From: Deltaproteobacteria bacterium HGW-Deltaproteobacteria-12 | GTDB taxonomy: Bacteria; Desulfobacterota; Syntrophia; Syntrophales; Smithellaceae | NCBI GenBank assembly: GCA_002840565.1 | Contig: PHBK01000029.1 | Span: 1 to 58,050, forward strand | Direction of reading: 5' to 3' | Length of the DNA: 58,050 nt | Shown: in pieces, positions 24,658 to 33,316 of the stretch | Position numbering within the stretch: the stretch's first letter is position 1 | How the letters are laid out: every line of letters begins with the position of its first letter | Translations under genes and position numbers: made by a program | The notes under the pieces: model-generated | Databases searched by the model: none | What the model was told of the DNA's origin: nothing | Seen by the model: the letters and a program-made list of their open reading frames with translations, nothing else

Positions 24658-26357
24658 AAAAATGTTTAAATCATATATTTCGTTATCTTATAATAATTTG
24701 CTGGATGCTATTTTGCGTCCCGGTGGTAATGGCGGCAAATACTGCTGATCAGGGCAAGACAATTGTTAACGAAACGGGATATTTGGAAAATGTCATCTTG
24801 GAAACAATGCCGGGCAAAGAAAGGATTGCGCTTGTTGTGTCCCGGCAGCCCGTTGTCAGCGTTGAAAGTCAAACTGACGGCAGCCTGCTGATCAAATTGG
24901 AAGATATGTTTGTGCCGGAAAATTTGCGCCGCGCTTTCGGAGAAAATGAGTTAAAAAATATTTCCCGCGTCATGCCCTTACACAAATCTCTTAATGGCAA
25001 ACAATGGACTTACTTAAAAGTGGAGATAAAAGAAGCTGCCCCCTATGCGGTCAAGCAGGAAGGCAGAAATATTTATATTGATTTTAATGTCTCCGCTTTG
25101 CCGGAAAACAAAACACGCTTTGCCGCTTCATCAGCGTTCAGCGCGCCGGCGGTTAAAACTGAATCGGCAAGAAAAGAAAATGGCAAGCTTATTACTATTG
25201 ATCTGCAGGATGCAGAAATCAAGGATGTTTTACGGCTTATGGCCGAGTATTCGAATACGAGTATAGTATCCGGCGATGATGTAAAGGGTAAAGTGACTTT
25301 AACCATGAAGAATGTTCCCTGGGAACAGGCACTGGATACAATACTGGAGATCAACGGTTTAGCGAAGAAAAAGAATGGCAACATTATCAGTGTCATGACC
25401 CTGGAAAAGAAGAAGAAGGATGAAAGTGACAAAGTAAAAGCGGAAGAAGATCGACAAAAATTTGATGACCAGCGCAAGACCAGAGAGCAGAAGCTGGCGG
25501 CAGAAAAAGGCTTGTTGAAGCAGATTTTAATTGAAGCAAAAATTGTGGAAGCAACTGAAGATTTTGTCCGTAATCTTGGTGTGCAATGGGGATTAGGCAG
25601 TCATCAATCGGTTTCCGGCGGCGACTATGGACTGGGCCTGGCCGGTGGTTCCAATACCTTAACCACCAGGCAGTACTCGCAAAAGTATCCGCCGCAGATT
25701 CCCGGAATGGCGACTACCACGCCAATACAAATGGCCGCAGTCAATTTCCCGGCATCAACATTGACTGCAGCTTCGCCGACACTGGGAATTGTCTTTGGCG
25801 GTGCGGCGGCTTTTCTCGAAGTGCAACTGGCCGCTCTGGAATCGACTACATCCGGTAAAATTATTTCCGCACCCAAAGTAGTGACCATGGAAGGTATCAA
25901 AGCTACGATCAAACAAGGTGACGATGTTCCTTATGTAACTCCCGGGTCAGGGACTACGCCTCCGACAGTTGCCTTTAAAGAAGCGCTGCTGAAGCTGGAA
26001 GTTACGCCCAAGATTACCGATGAGGGAAAAATTTCCATGTCCATCAAAGCTTCCAACGATGTACCCAATTATGCGTTGGCGGCAACGCTGCAGGGGAATC
26101 CGCCTATCCGCAAAAACGAAGTAGATTCGACGGTTGTAATTAAGGACGGCGATACGGTTGTTATCGGGGGGATATTAAAAACGCAGGATGATAAAACTGT
26201 CAGTGGTCTTCCGTGGCTCCAGAAGATTCCTGTTTTAGGTTGGCTTTTTAAATCCGACAGTACCAGCAGACAAAAAAGGCAGCTGCTGATTTTTGTAACG
26301 CCGAAGATATTACACGGAGCCGGTTTTACAGAGAGTGCGGAAAAAATCATCAATTAA
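24654..26357 (+). CDS. pilQ: Type IV pilus secretin PilQ (short form, N1 domain apparently absent)
   Basis: The 567-residue outer-membrane secretin has a signal peptide, one AMIN domain (about 40-150), an N0/STN domain (ITIDLQDAEIKDVLRLMAEY to LEINGLAKKKNGNIISVM), and the secretin domain from about 285 (LIEAKIVEATEDFVRNLGVQWG) to the end (GDTVVIGGILKTQDDKTVSG, VPVLGWLFKSDS). Between N0 and the secretin domain stands only a charged helix rich in Lys and Glu (EKKKKDESDKVKAEEDRQK), where most PilQ proteins have an N1 domain of about 75 residues. The protein forms the exit pore of the pilus. Confidence 0.93.
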   Translation: MKKCLNHIFRYLIIICWMLFCVPVVMAANTADQGKTIVNETGYLENVILETMPGKERIALVVSRQPVVSVESQTDGSLLIKLEDMFVPENLRRAFGENELKNISRVMPLHKSLNGKQWTYLKVEIKEAAPYAVKQEGRNIYIDFNVSALPENKTRFAASSAFSAPAVKTESARKENGKLITIDLQDAEIKDVLRLMAEYSNTSIVSGDDVKGKVTLTMKNVPWEQALDTILEINGLAKKKNGNIISVMTLEKKKKDESDKVKAEEDRQKFDDQRKTREQKLAAEKGLLKQILIEAKIVEATEDFVRNLGVQWGLGSHQSVSGGDYGLGLAGGSNTLTTRQYSQKYPPQIPGMATTTPIQMAAVNFPASTLTAASPTLGIVFGGAAAFLEVQLAALESTTSGKIISAPKVVTMEGIKATIKQGDDVPYVTPGSGTTPPTVAFKEALLKLEVTPKITDEGKISMSIKASNDVPNYALAATLQGNPPIRKNEVDSTVVIKDGDTVVIGGILKTQDDKTVSGLPWLQKIPVLGWLFKSDSTSRQKRQLLIFVTPKILHGAGFTESAEKIIN

Positions 26358-26444
26358 TAAAATAATTTCCTGCGTGAATTTAAGAAGATAAGACCAAATT
26401 TTTTAACCGGTTTAAAAAGCCTTGAATATTCAGCACTATGATTA

Positions 26445-27212
26445 ATGAAAATATCTTTAGCTAAAAAAATAATTATTCCTCTTTTATTCCTGGTAATGCA
26501 GAGTTTTGCGTGCACCAATACTCCCTGGCATCGTCAACAGGCCGAAATGTTTTTAAATAAAGGCATATCCTTCATTGAAATGAGGCAATTCAATAATGCC
26601 GCCAAAGAGTTGCTGGAAGCCGAAAAATACTCTCCTTATGATCACAAAATTCATTATTTTCTGGGAATGGCCTATCACGGGAAAGGCATGAGAGACAAAG
26701 CCATCGAAGAATTTAAGAAAGCCGTTTCTCTTAAAGAAGACTATTCTGAAGCTCATAATTACCTGGGTACTTTATATTCGGATATGGAGCTTTGGGATCA
26801 GGCAATAGAGGAATTCGATCGGGCTCTGGCTAATCCGATTTATGATACGCCCGCAATGGCGCTTTATAATGCCGGCTGGGCTTATTATTCTAAAAAAGAT
26901 TATAAAACTGCATTGATTAAATATTCGGAAGCTCTTGTCCGGGAGCCGCTGACTGACTTGCGGCCGCGCATAGAAAAAAATATTGGTCTTGTTTATTACT
27001 CTCAAAATAATATTTCCGAGGCTATTGAGCGGTTTAAGAAATCAGTGGAGTTGAATCCCTTGCTTTATGATGCGCACTTCCTGCTGGGAGAGTGTTATTT
27101 GAGAATTAGAGACACGGGAAAGGCCAGGAAAGCATTTCAGACAGTCATTAAGCTGTCACCTCAGTCTTCGTTCGGACAAAAATCTAACAATTACTTACAA
27201 TCTTTAAAATAA
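26445..27212 (+). CDS. TPR lipoprotein, PilF/PilW-like
   Basis: The 255-residue protein has a lipoprotein signal (LLFLVMQSFAC, Cys at about 23) and six TPR repeats, for example HKIHYFLGMAYHGKGMRDKA and AHNYLGTLYSDMELWDQA. PilF/PilW-type lipoproteins carry the secretin to the outer membrane and help it form rings. Its position directly after pilQ supports that role. The repeats alone are not diagnostic, and the Shine-Dalgarno sequence is weak. Confidence 0.75.
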   Translation: MKISLAKKIIIPLLFLVMQSFACTNTPWHRQQAEMFLNKGISFIEMRQFNNAAKELLEAEKYSPYDHKIHYFLGMAYHGKGMRDKAIEEFKKAVSLKEDYSEAHNYLGTLYSDMELWDQAIEEFDRALANPIYDTPAMALYNAGWAYYSKKDYKTALIKYSEALVREPLTDLRPRIEKNIGLVYYSQNNISEAIERFKKSVELNPLLYDAHFLLGECYLRIRDTGKARKAFQTVIKLSPQSSFGQKSNNYLQSLK

Positions 27213-27234
27213 ATCAAAATATTTAACGGCAGAT

Positions 27235-27927
27235 ATGGAAAATAATCAATTCGAAGCAGAACGCCGCGATTTTGTTGATCAGATGGAAAGTCTTTTACGG
27301 CAGAAACTGCTGCCGGAAGCTTTAATTAAGGCCGAGGAAAGGCTGGCAAGATTTCCGGGTGATGTTGATGCCAGGACATTTATCAATCTTGCCTTGATTG
27401 CCACGGGAAGAATTGAAGAATCCCGCGATCTTTTGCAGCAAACAGAAAAAGATATCCGGAATTTATCATTTTTTTATTTACGGACGGCTGATGCCTACCG
27501 GGAAAAGAGATTAAATCCGGAGGCGGTTGCCTGCTACCAGAAATACCTTTCCCTCGATCCTCATTCGGAAAATTCTGCGGAAATAGCTGCCCAAATTGCT
27601 CTGCTGCAAAAAGAGCTGGATACTGACAATGAAACCCGGCAGTCAGACAGCTCCGATATGCCCCAGCCGGAATTCTATACTCTGACCCTGGCTGATTTGT
27701 ATATTCGGCAAGGCCATACAAAAACGGCCGCGGATATCCTGACGGAAATAATTAAAAGAGAGCCGGCCAATGTTCAGGCCAGAGGAAAGCTGGATGCATT
27801 GAAAGCTGCCATTGCTTTAAAATCATCTCCCGGCGATGCGGCTCCGTCTGTTGATATAGTGATAAAGACTTTATCCTGTTGGCTCGAAAATATTGGCGGG
27901 TTAAAGAAGAATGCAAAAGGAAAATAA
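27235..27927 (+). CDS. TPR-repeat protein
   Basis: The 230-residue protein has no signal sequence. It contains TPR-like pairs of helices (AERRDFVDQMESLLRQKL, FYLRTADAYREKRLNPEAVA, FYTLTLADLYIRQGHTKTAA), an acidic linker, and an amphipathic C-terminus (VIKTLSCWLENIGGLKK). The last part resembles the short tail of GTPase-activating or pilus-linked TPR proteins, but I cannot name it. It is 22 bases after the PilF-like gene and overlaps the peptidase gene by 17 bases, so it is in the same transcript. Confidence 0.6.
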   Translation: MENNQFEAERRDFVDQMESLLRQKLLPEALIKAEERLARFPGDVDARTFINLALIATGRIEESRDLLQQTEKDIRNLSFFYLRTADAYREKRLNPEAVACYQKYLSLDPHSENSAEIAAQIALLQKELDTDNETRQSDSSDMPQPEFYTLTLADLYIRQGHTKTAADILTEIIKREPANVQARGKLDALKAAIALKSSPGDAAPSVDIVIKTLSCWLENIGGLKKNAKGK

Positions 27928-28996
27928 TATCCTGTCGGCAAGATTATCCCTGATCCGTCAGAAGTTCTCCGATTTCAAAATTGACGGCCTGATATTTTTT
28001 AATCTCAACAACATCCGCTACCTGTCCGGATTCACCGGCAGTGACGGTGTTCTGGTAGTCGGCGAACACAAAACATTACTGCTGGTAGACGGGCGCTATA
28101 CAACCCAGGCTCGACGGGAGGTGGCGGAGGCGGTAATAATTGAATATAAAGACAAAAATAAGGGCATTATTGCTGCAGTCCGGGAATTAGACCTGAAATA
28201 TATTGGTTTTGAAGCGGGTTCAATTGTCGTGCAAACGTATAATCAACTGGTCCGGGAATTGCGAAAGGAAGTTTTAGTGCCTCTGGGTAATGAGTTGAAA
28301 TTGCTCCGGGCTCATAAAAGTGAAACCGAAATTGCCTTGATGAAAAAGGCGGCAGACATTTCCGCTAAGTCAATTGCTGCTTTGATTCCGGAAATCAAGG
28401 CTGGTTTTTCCGAAAAAGACATCGCCCTGCAACTGGAGATGATCGCCCGGAAGTCCGGCGCAGATCAGCTTGCTTTTGAGACGATTGTTGCTTTTGGCGA
28501 GAATTCTGCATTGCCTCACGCCAAGCCAACGAACAGAAAAATTCGGCGGGGAGATTTTATCGTTCTTGATTTTGGTGTTAAATATCATGGTTATTGTTCT
28601 GATGAGACTTGTACCTTTGTTTTTCAGCAGTTGACAGATGAACAAAAGAATGCTTATCAGCTAGTCAAAAAAGCTCATGATCAGGCCATCGCTGCTGTCC
28701 GGGCAGGAGTCGCCGCCGCCGAAATTGACCGCTGTGCCAGAAACATTTTTGGGGAAAAATATGAAAAATATTTTACTCACGGGACCGGTCATGGTGTCGG
28801 GCTGGAAGTTCATGAGGCTCCGCGTCTGGCTGCTGATTCTCCGGACGTTTTAGAAGCCCAAATGGTGCTGACGGTTGAGCCCGGGCTTTATTTCCCGGGG
28901 CGGTGGGGCATTCGGATTGAAGATACAGTGTTAGTGAAAAAAAATGGTTGCGAAAAATTTACAAAAATGGATAAAGAATTAATTATTATCCAATAA
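27911..28996 (+). CDS. Xaa-Pro aminopeptidase (M24B family)
   Basis: The 361-residue protein has the N-terminal creatinase-like domain (IDGLIFFNLNNIRYLSGFTG, LLVDGRYTTQA) and the C-terminal pita-bread domain. All five metal ligands can be seen: two Asp in VLDFGVKYHGYCSDETCTF, His in GTGHGVGLEVHEAP, Glu in LTVEPG and Glu in GIRIEDTV. These enzymes remove an N-terminal residue before proline in the cytoplasm. It overlaps the TPR gene before it and is followed by gcvH after 19 bases; the order resembles the pepP/efp neighbourhood elsewhere, but no efp is here. Confidence 0.93.
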   Translation: MQKENNILSARLSLIRQKFSDFKIDGLIFFNLNNIRYLSGFTGSDGVLVVGEHKTLLLVDGRYTTQARREVAEAVIIEYKDKNKGIIAAVRELDLKYIGFEAGSIVVQTYNQLVRELRKEVLVPLGNELKLLRAHKSETEIALMKKAADISAKSIAALIPEIKAGFSEKDIALQLEMIARKSGADQLAFETIVAFGENSALPHAKPTNRKIRRGDFIVLDFGVKYHGYCSDETCTFVFQQLTDEQKNAYQLVKKAHDQAIAAVRAGVAAAEIDRCARNIFGEKYEKYFTHGTGHGVGLEVHEAPRLAADSPDVLEAQMVLTVEPGLYFPGRWGIRIEDTVLVKKNGCEKFTKMDKELIIIQ

Positions 28997-29015
28997 AGGC
29001 AGAGGTTATGCTGAT

Positions 29016-29414
29016 ATGAAAATATTTCCCGAGGATCTCCTTTACAGTCGTGAACATATCTGGGTGAGGATTGACGGAGATATGGCTACACTGGGGATTA
29101 CGGATTATGCTCAGGAACGTTTGGGCGAAATCCTGTCAGTTGAATTTCCGGAAATCGACTCCTACGTTGAACGCGACGAAACATTTGGTTCTATTGAATC
29201 GACTAAGGCCGTAATCGATTTAGTTTCTCCGGTCAGTGGAACTATTGTCACTGTTAATGAGGATATCAACGATGATATTGGTATAATAAACAGTGATCCA
29301 CATGATGTCGGCTGGCTGGTTGTGGTGGAAATTGACGATATGGGGCAACTGGACGATCTGCTTGATTCGACAGGATATCATGATTTTATAATGCAGGAGG
29401 AAGAGACGGACTGA
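29016..29414 (+). CDS. gcvH: Glycine cleavage system H protein
   Basis: The 132-residue protein carries the lipoyl domain with the attachment Lys in SIESTKAVIDLVSPVSG, and FPEDLLYSREHIWV and NSDPHDVGWLVVVEI. It moves the aminomethyl group between the glycine decarboxylase and the T protein. In many anaerobes GcvH also serves as the first acceptor for lipoyl assembly. The other gcv genes are not in the window; the next gene is a LipM-like enzyme, which fits that second role. Confidence 0.95.
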   Translation: MKIFPEDLLYSREHIWVRIDGDMATLGITDYAQERLGEILSVEFPEIDSYVERDETFGSIESTKAVIDLVSPVSGTIVTVNEDINDDIGIINSDPHDVGWLVVVEIDDMGQLDDLLDSTGYHDFIMQEEETD

Positions 29415-29422
29415 GTTCCTTT

Positions 29423-30253
29423 ATGACCTGGAGGGTTTTAGACTTTCAAAGGTATAATGCATTTGAGAATATGGCGATTGACGAAGCCATATTTCGCGAA
29501 ACAATAAAAAACAAAAAACAGCCCACGCTGCGATTTTACGGATGGCGGCCGGCGGCTGTTTCCATCGGCTATTTTCAGGATATAAAAAAAGAAGTTAATG
29601 TTGAAAAATGTCGTGCAGCCGGGGTTGATGTCGTCCGGCGGCTCAGCGGAGGAAAGGCCGTCTTCCACTGTGCTGAAGTTACCTATTCCGTTGTGGCCTG
29701 CAATAATGAAGTATTTTTTCCCCCCGACATTTTAGGAACCTATCGGGTAATAAGTACATGTATTGCACATGGGTTGGCCTGTTTGGGTATAAAGGCCTCT
29801 CTGGCGGAAAAAGGCCGCAATCCGCGTGATAATGATTTTCGGGCCTGTTGTTTTTCGACACCGTCCAGAAACGAATTACTGGTTTCCGGACGTAAAATTT
29901 GCGGCAGCGCTCAAATGAGATCCGGGGGCGGTTTCCTGCAGCATGGCTCGATCCTGACGGCTTTTGATCCGGTCCAGGCGGCATCCTTTCTATTGCCTGT
30001 GCGTACAGGTTTTCAGTTGCAAAAGCTGAAAGATTCTGTGGCCGCAATCAATGAAGAGATTACCCGGCCGGTTGATGAAAAGGAAATCTGCGCCAGTTTA
30101 AAAAAAGGTTTTATTGCGGTATCGGGCAGAGAAATCGCCGAAGAAGCGTTATCAGTTGCGGAAGAAGAACTGGCAGGCAAATTAATGCAAAAATATGCCG
30201 ATCTCAGCTGGGGCATAAGCGGTAAAAAAGAGCCTTGGAAATCAGGAAATTGA
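29423..30253 (+). CDS. LipM/LplA-type lipoyl or octanoyl transferase
   Basis: The 276-residue protein has the biotin/lipoate ligase catalytic domain: RFYGWRPAAVSIGYFQ, VVRRLSGGKAVFHCAEVTYS and GRKICGSAQMRSGGGFLQHG. A Cys pair in ACCFSTPSRNELLVSGRK lies where octanoyl transferases of the LipM type have their catalytic Cys, so moving octanoyl from acyl carrier protein to GcvH is the more likely reaction than ATP-dependent lipoate ligation. It lies eight bases after gcvH, its probable substrate. LplA activity cannot be excluded. Confidence 0.85.
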   Translation: MTWRVLDFQRYNAFENMAIDEAIFRETIKNKKQPTLRFYGWRPAAVSIGYFQDIKKEVNVEKCRAAGVDVVRRLSGGKAVFHCAEVTYSVVACNNEVFFPPDILGTYRVISTCIAHGLACLGIKASLAEKGRNPRDNDFRACCFSTPSRNELLVSGRKICGSAQMRSGGGFLQHGSILTAFDPVQAASFLLPVRTGFQLQKLKDSVAAINEEITRPVDEKEICASLKKGFIAVSGREIAEEALSVAEEELAGKLMQKYADLSWGISGKKEPWKSGN

Positions 30254-30477
30254 ACTCCAGATAGAGATTTAATTTTTTAGTTGCTCTTTTGCTTCAGATC
30301 GCATATACAATCCAATTACTGCAAAAGACAAAATATTTAATAACTTGCAATCTACCCTGATTCCCAAGTTTATTCGGATTGCGGCAGGAAATCGTAAAGA
30401 AAACAATGCTTTTTATCAGAATAAAAAAGTGTTGTTTCTTAAGTAAGGAGCGTGATTAAAAACTAATTGAAAATCTC
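30254..30477. other. Gap with a possible decayed coding remnant
   Basis: A frame without a start runs to a TAA near 30443 and encodes IRIAAGNRKENNAFYQNKK, faintly like the end of a GNAT acetyltransferase. No complete gene can be supported. The rest of the gap up to 30477 shows nothing. Confidence 0.2.
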
Positions 30478-30530
30478 CGGGGTAGTTTACGGCAAGGCAT
30501 TTGCCCTGCGCCGTACTGCCCTTTTTTTGT
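30478..30530 (+). terminator. Two-tier rho-independent terminator
   Basis: GGGTAGTTTACGGC and GCCGTACTGCCC pair around an inner GGCATTTGCC hairpin, followed by seven T. The structure is strong and plus-strand oriented. It may end the long pil-to-lipM transcript or a small RNA; no gene lies directly before it. Confidence 0.7.
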
Positions 30531-30686
30531 TTGTGAAGCTCGAATTTCTCTAACGCAGTGTATAACCGGGGGTTCACTGGTAGAAATTGGTAAGTTGAAT
30601 CCCGACGCTGGCGGGACAAAGCGGAGGTTATTATAACCGTGGTACAAAAACAGAATTCTAATTAATTAAAAACCAGGAGGATTACA

Positions 30687-30878
30687 TTGGAAGTAAAAGT
30701 AATTGATAATGATGTGGAAAAAGCTCTGAAAATTTTGAAGAACAAACTTTCGAAAAGCGGCCTATTTAAAGAATTGAAAGTTCGCCGTGCCTATGAAAAG
30801 CCATCGGTTAAGAAAAAGAGAAAAACAATTGAAGCACGCCGCCGCTTGGCCAAAGTGCAGAGACGCCGCACTAACTAA
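30687..30878 (+). CDS. rpsU: Ribosomal protein bS21
   Basis: The 63-residue basic protein matches bS21 in length and sequence (EKALKILKNKLSKSGLFKEL, VKKKRKTIEARRRLAKVQRR). It binds the 3' end region of 16S rRNA in the 30S platform. The start codon is TTG with a perfect AGGAGG seven bases upstream. It stands alone behind a terminator, so it probably has its own promoter within 30531-30670, which I could not fix. Confidence 0.94.
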   Translation: MEVKVIDNDVEKALKILKNKLSKSGLFKELKVRRAYEKPSVKKKRKTIEARRRLAKVQRRRTN

Positions 30879-31017
30879 GTGCGGTACCGCTCTGCCAATC
30901 GCAGTAGGATATCCGAACTCCCATTTCCGCCGGAATATCCGTCAAGTTAAAGCGAAATACTGTCTTTAGCATTCTCCGTTATTCAGAATGCCTTGATTTC
31001 AAGGGGGTATTGGCCGC

Positions 31018-31671
31018 ATGGACGAAAAACAATATGTAGTTGATGCACTTTCCATTGAAGAATCATGGCGAATGTTTCGTATTATGGCGGAATTTGTCGA
31101 CGCCATTGAAACGATGTCCAAGATTCATAATGCCGTCAGTGTTTTCGGTTCTGCCCGGGTCAAACCGGAAGATGAATACTATCAAAAAGCTGAAAAAGTG
31201 GGCTTTCTCTTAGCGCAGAATGGGTTTAATGTGATTACCGGCGGCGGTCCGGGCATCATGGAAGCGGCAAATAAAGGCGCCAGCGAAGGCGGTGGTAAAT
31301 CAGTGGGGATGAATATTCGCCTGCCTTTCGAACAAAAGCCGAATCCTTATGCTAATATTAATATTGATTATAAATATTTTTTTATCCGCAAGGTTATCTT
31401 CGTCAAATATGCCGTAGCTTATGTGATTTTGCCCGGCGGCTTTGGTACCATGGATGAATTATTTGAAGCATTGACTTTAATTCAGACCAGGAGAATAAAA
31501 AGTTTTCCGGTAATCCTCATGGGGAGTGATTATTGGCGGGGACTTTTTGATTGGATCAGAAACACCATGCTGGCGGACGGGAAAATTTCCCCGGCCGACC
31601 TTGATCTTGTTCAAGTAGTTGATAAACCCGAAGACGCGGTTAAGCACATTAAAAAGTATGTTATAGTTTGA
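31018..31671 (+). CDS. LOG family protein (TIGR00730, lysine-decarboxylase-like fold)
   Basis: The 217-residue protein has both LOG signatures: VITGGGPGIMEAANKGA and ILPGGFGTMDELFEALTLIQ. LOG enzymes cleave ribose 5-phosphate from nucleoside monophosphates, best known for releasing cytokinins in plants and fungi; older annotation as lysine decarboxylase is wrong. AAGGGG precedes the ATG. The N-terminus has a 40-residue helical extension. Its stop overlaps a possible TTG start of the holA gene. Confidence 0.9.
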   Translation: MDEKQYVVDALSIEESWRMFRIMAEFVDAIETMSKIHNAVSVFGSARVKPEDEYYQKAEKVGFLLAQNGFNVITGGGPGIMEAANKGASEGGGKSVGMNIRLPFEQKPNPYANINIDYKYFFIRKVIFVKYAVAYVILPGGFGTMDELFEALTLIQTRRIKSFPVILMGSDYWRGLFDWIRNTMLADGKISPADLDLVQVVDKPEDAVKHIKKYVIV

Positions 31672-31706
31672 TTAATCTTCCGTTAGTTTCCAGAGTACCA
31701 CATCTT

Positions 31707-33062
31707 ATGGCATCAGATAAATTGCTGGCTGACCTGAAAAAAGGCGTCGTCGCTCCCTGTTATCTTCTTTACGGGGAAGAAGAATATTTAATTCAGGCGA
31801 CCCTCCAGCAGATTTTAGACTTAATCATACCGGAATCAGACCGTGATTTTGGACTGTTTTACTTAGACGGCGAAAACACTGATGTTGACAGTCTGATAGA
31901 ACACATCTTAACCCCATCTCTTTTAGGCGGCCGGAAAGTTGTTGTGGTTCGCAATACGACCATTTTCCATTCCAACGAAAATCTATCTGATCTGACAGCA
32001 AAAATACGCAATAACATTGACGAAAATCCTTTCAAAGCGGCGAACTATTTCTTAACGTTTCTCCAATTGGCGGGACTTTCTCTGGAGGATTTAAAGGAAA
32101 ACGGTTGGCGGCGGATAACCGACAGGCAATGGAGCAAGATTGTTGCCGGAGATGCCGGAGAAGACCGTGAAAAATGGCTTCCCCGGATATTAGAAATTTG
32201 CTCCAATACGAATCTTGTCGACGTCTCCAGAGCGGATAAAGCGGAACAATTGGAAAAAATTCTGCAAAAGGGTCTTGCCCCGGGAAACTGTCTTATTTTT
32301 ACAGCGGAAGCTGTTGATAAAAGAAGAAAAATATACAAGATGGTTGCGGAACGGGGAATTGTGCTGAATTTCAGCCCGGCCAAAGGAGAAGCAGCGCAAA
32401 AAGAAGTTCTCCAAAAAGAAATTCAGAATTTGCTTGATCGTTATAAAAAGAAACTATCTCCGGCGGCCTGGGTAAGCTTGGGGAGGAAAACAGGGTTTGA
32501 GCTGCGCCGATCACTTACGGAAATGGAAAAGCTGATCTTTTTCGTGGGTGATCGTCCCGTTATTGAAGAGGGTGATGTTGCCGAAGCAGTCGGTAAAACA
32601 AAAGAAGATTCCATTTTTGACTTAACGGCCGCAATCAGTGAAAAAAATCAGCAAGCCGCGCTCCTGGCCTTGAAGGCTTTATTGGACCAAGGGCTCCACC
32701 ACTTGATGATTCTGACCATGATCATCAGAGAAATACGTTTCCTGCTGCATGCAAAAATTTTAGTCAACACTGGGAAATTGCCGAAATTCAGCAGCAATAT
32801 GGAATACGGCTGGTTCCAGAAGAATATTAATCCCGCCTTAAGCGAACTTGCCGGTGCCCAGGATTGGCCGAAGGATTTTCTGGCCGGTAAACATCCGTTT
32901 GTTATATTTAATGCTCTGCGCAATTGCGGACATTTTTCTTATCCGGTGCTGATCAGTTATCTCGATGACTTGCTGGAAATTGACCGTGGATTCAAATCAT
33001 CGGCCCGAAATCCGCAGCTTTTACTGGAAAATTTTTTGATTAAAGCCTGCTCTAAAGCTTAA
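31707..33062 (+). CDS. holA: DNA polymerase III delta subunit (HolA), with an insert
   Basis: The 451-residue protein has the HolA pattern: ADLKKGVVAPCYLLYGEEEY at the start, LLGGRKVVVVRN, then RSLTEMEKLIFFVGDRPVIE, EDSIFDLTAAISEKNQQAAL and a C-terminal collar helix set. HolA opens the beta clamp ring. Usual length is about 340; the extra 100 residues lie mainly at about 100-195 (around TAKIRNNIDENPFKAANYFL to SRADKAEQLEKILQ). The ATG at 31707 fits the family start; a TTG at 31668 is in frame. The stop TAA is inside the TTAAT target duplication of the repeat element that follows. Confidence 0.85.
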   Translation: MASDKLLADLKKGVVAPCYLLYGEEEYLIQATLQQILDLIIPESDRDFGLFYLDGENTDVDSLIEHILTPSLLGGRKVVVVRNTTIFHSNENLSDLTAKIRNNIDENPFKAANYFLTFLQLAGLSLEDLKENGWRRITDRQWSKIVAGDAGEDREKWLPRILEICSNTNLVDVSRADKAEQLEKILQKGLAPGNCLIFTAEAVDKRRKIYKMVAERGIVLNFSPAKGEAAQKEVLQKEIQNLLDRYKKKLSPAAWVSLGRKTGFELRRSLTEMEKLIFFVGDRPVIEEGDVAEAVGKTKEDSIFDLTAAISEKNQQAALLALKALLDQGLHHLMILTMIIREIRFLLHAKILVNTGKLPKFSSNMEYGWFQKNINPALSELAGAQDWPKDFLAGKHPFVIFNALRNCGHFSYPVLISYLDDLLEIDRGFKSSARNPQLLLENFLIKACSKA

Positions 33063-33063
33063 T

Positions 33064-33213
33064 CCCAGATTACGCAATAGAAAAAAATTTATAAAACAAC
33101 GGTCTTTGCGAGGAACGAAGTGACGAAGCAATCTCATATAATCAATTGCTTAGATTGCTTCGCGGAGCCTGGACAATCTCTCTAAAGCTTTATACCCTAT
33201 TGCGTAATCTGGG
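33064..33213. mobile_element. MITE-like element with 17-bp inverted ends and TTAAT target duplication
   Basis: CCCAGATTACGCAATAG (33064-33080) and its exact reverse complement (33197-33213) bound 150 bases. TTAAT stands directly outside each end (33059-33063 and 33214-33218) and looks like a target-site duplication; the left copy includes the holA stop codon. Inside are two facing copies of the dispersed repeat (GAGGAACGAAGTGACGAAG and GATTGCTTCGCGGAGCC). No gene is inside. Confidence 0.78.
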
Positions 33214-33251
33214 TTAATTAACTTTATAAAAATTATAAACCTGTAAACTAC

Positions 33252-33316
33252 AGATGACTTTGTAAAAAAACCGCAGGCATGGCGGGACATCCGGTTTTTT
33301 TTACGAGGTCATCAAA
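33252..33316 (-). terminator. Long inverted repeat/terminator after the NYN gene
   Basis: GATGACTTTGTAAAAAAACCG and its near-complement ending at 33316 form about 21 base pairs with two mismatches. The minus-strand gene ends at 33312, inside the right arm, and its transcript then runs into a T-run. A two-way terminator with holA is likely. Confidence 0.7.

Noticed and set aside
30270..30443. GNAT acetyltransferase gene remnant
   Set aside because: Only about 20 residues show a faint likeness and there is no start codon; kept as a note in the gap entry only.
30416..30647. Minus-strand frames of 63-67 codons in the rpsU upstream gap
   Set aside because: They overlap each other and cross a strong terminator, and resemble no protein.
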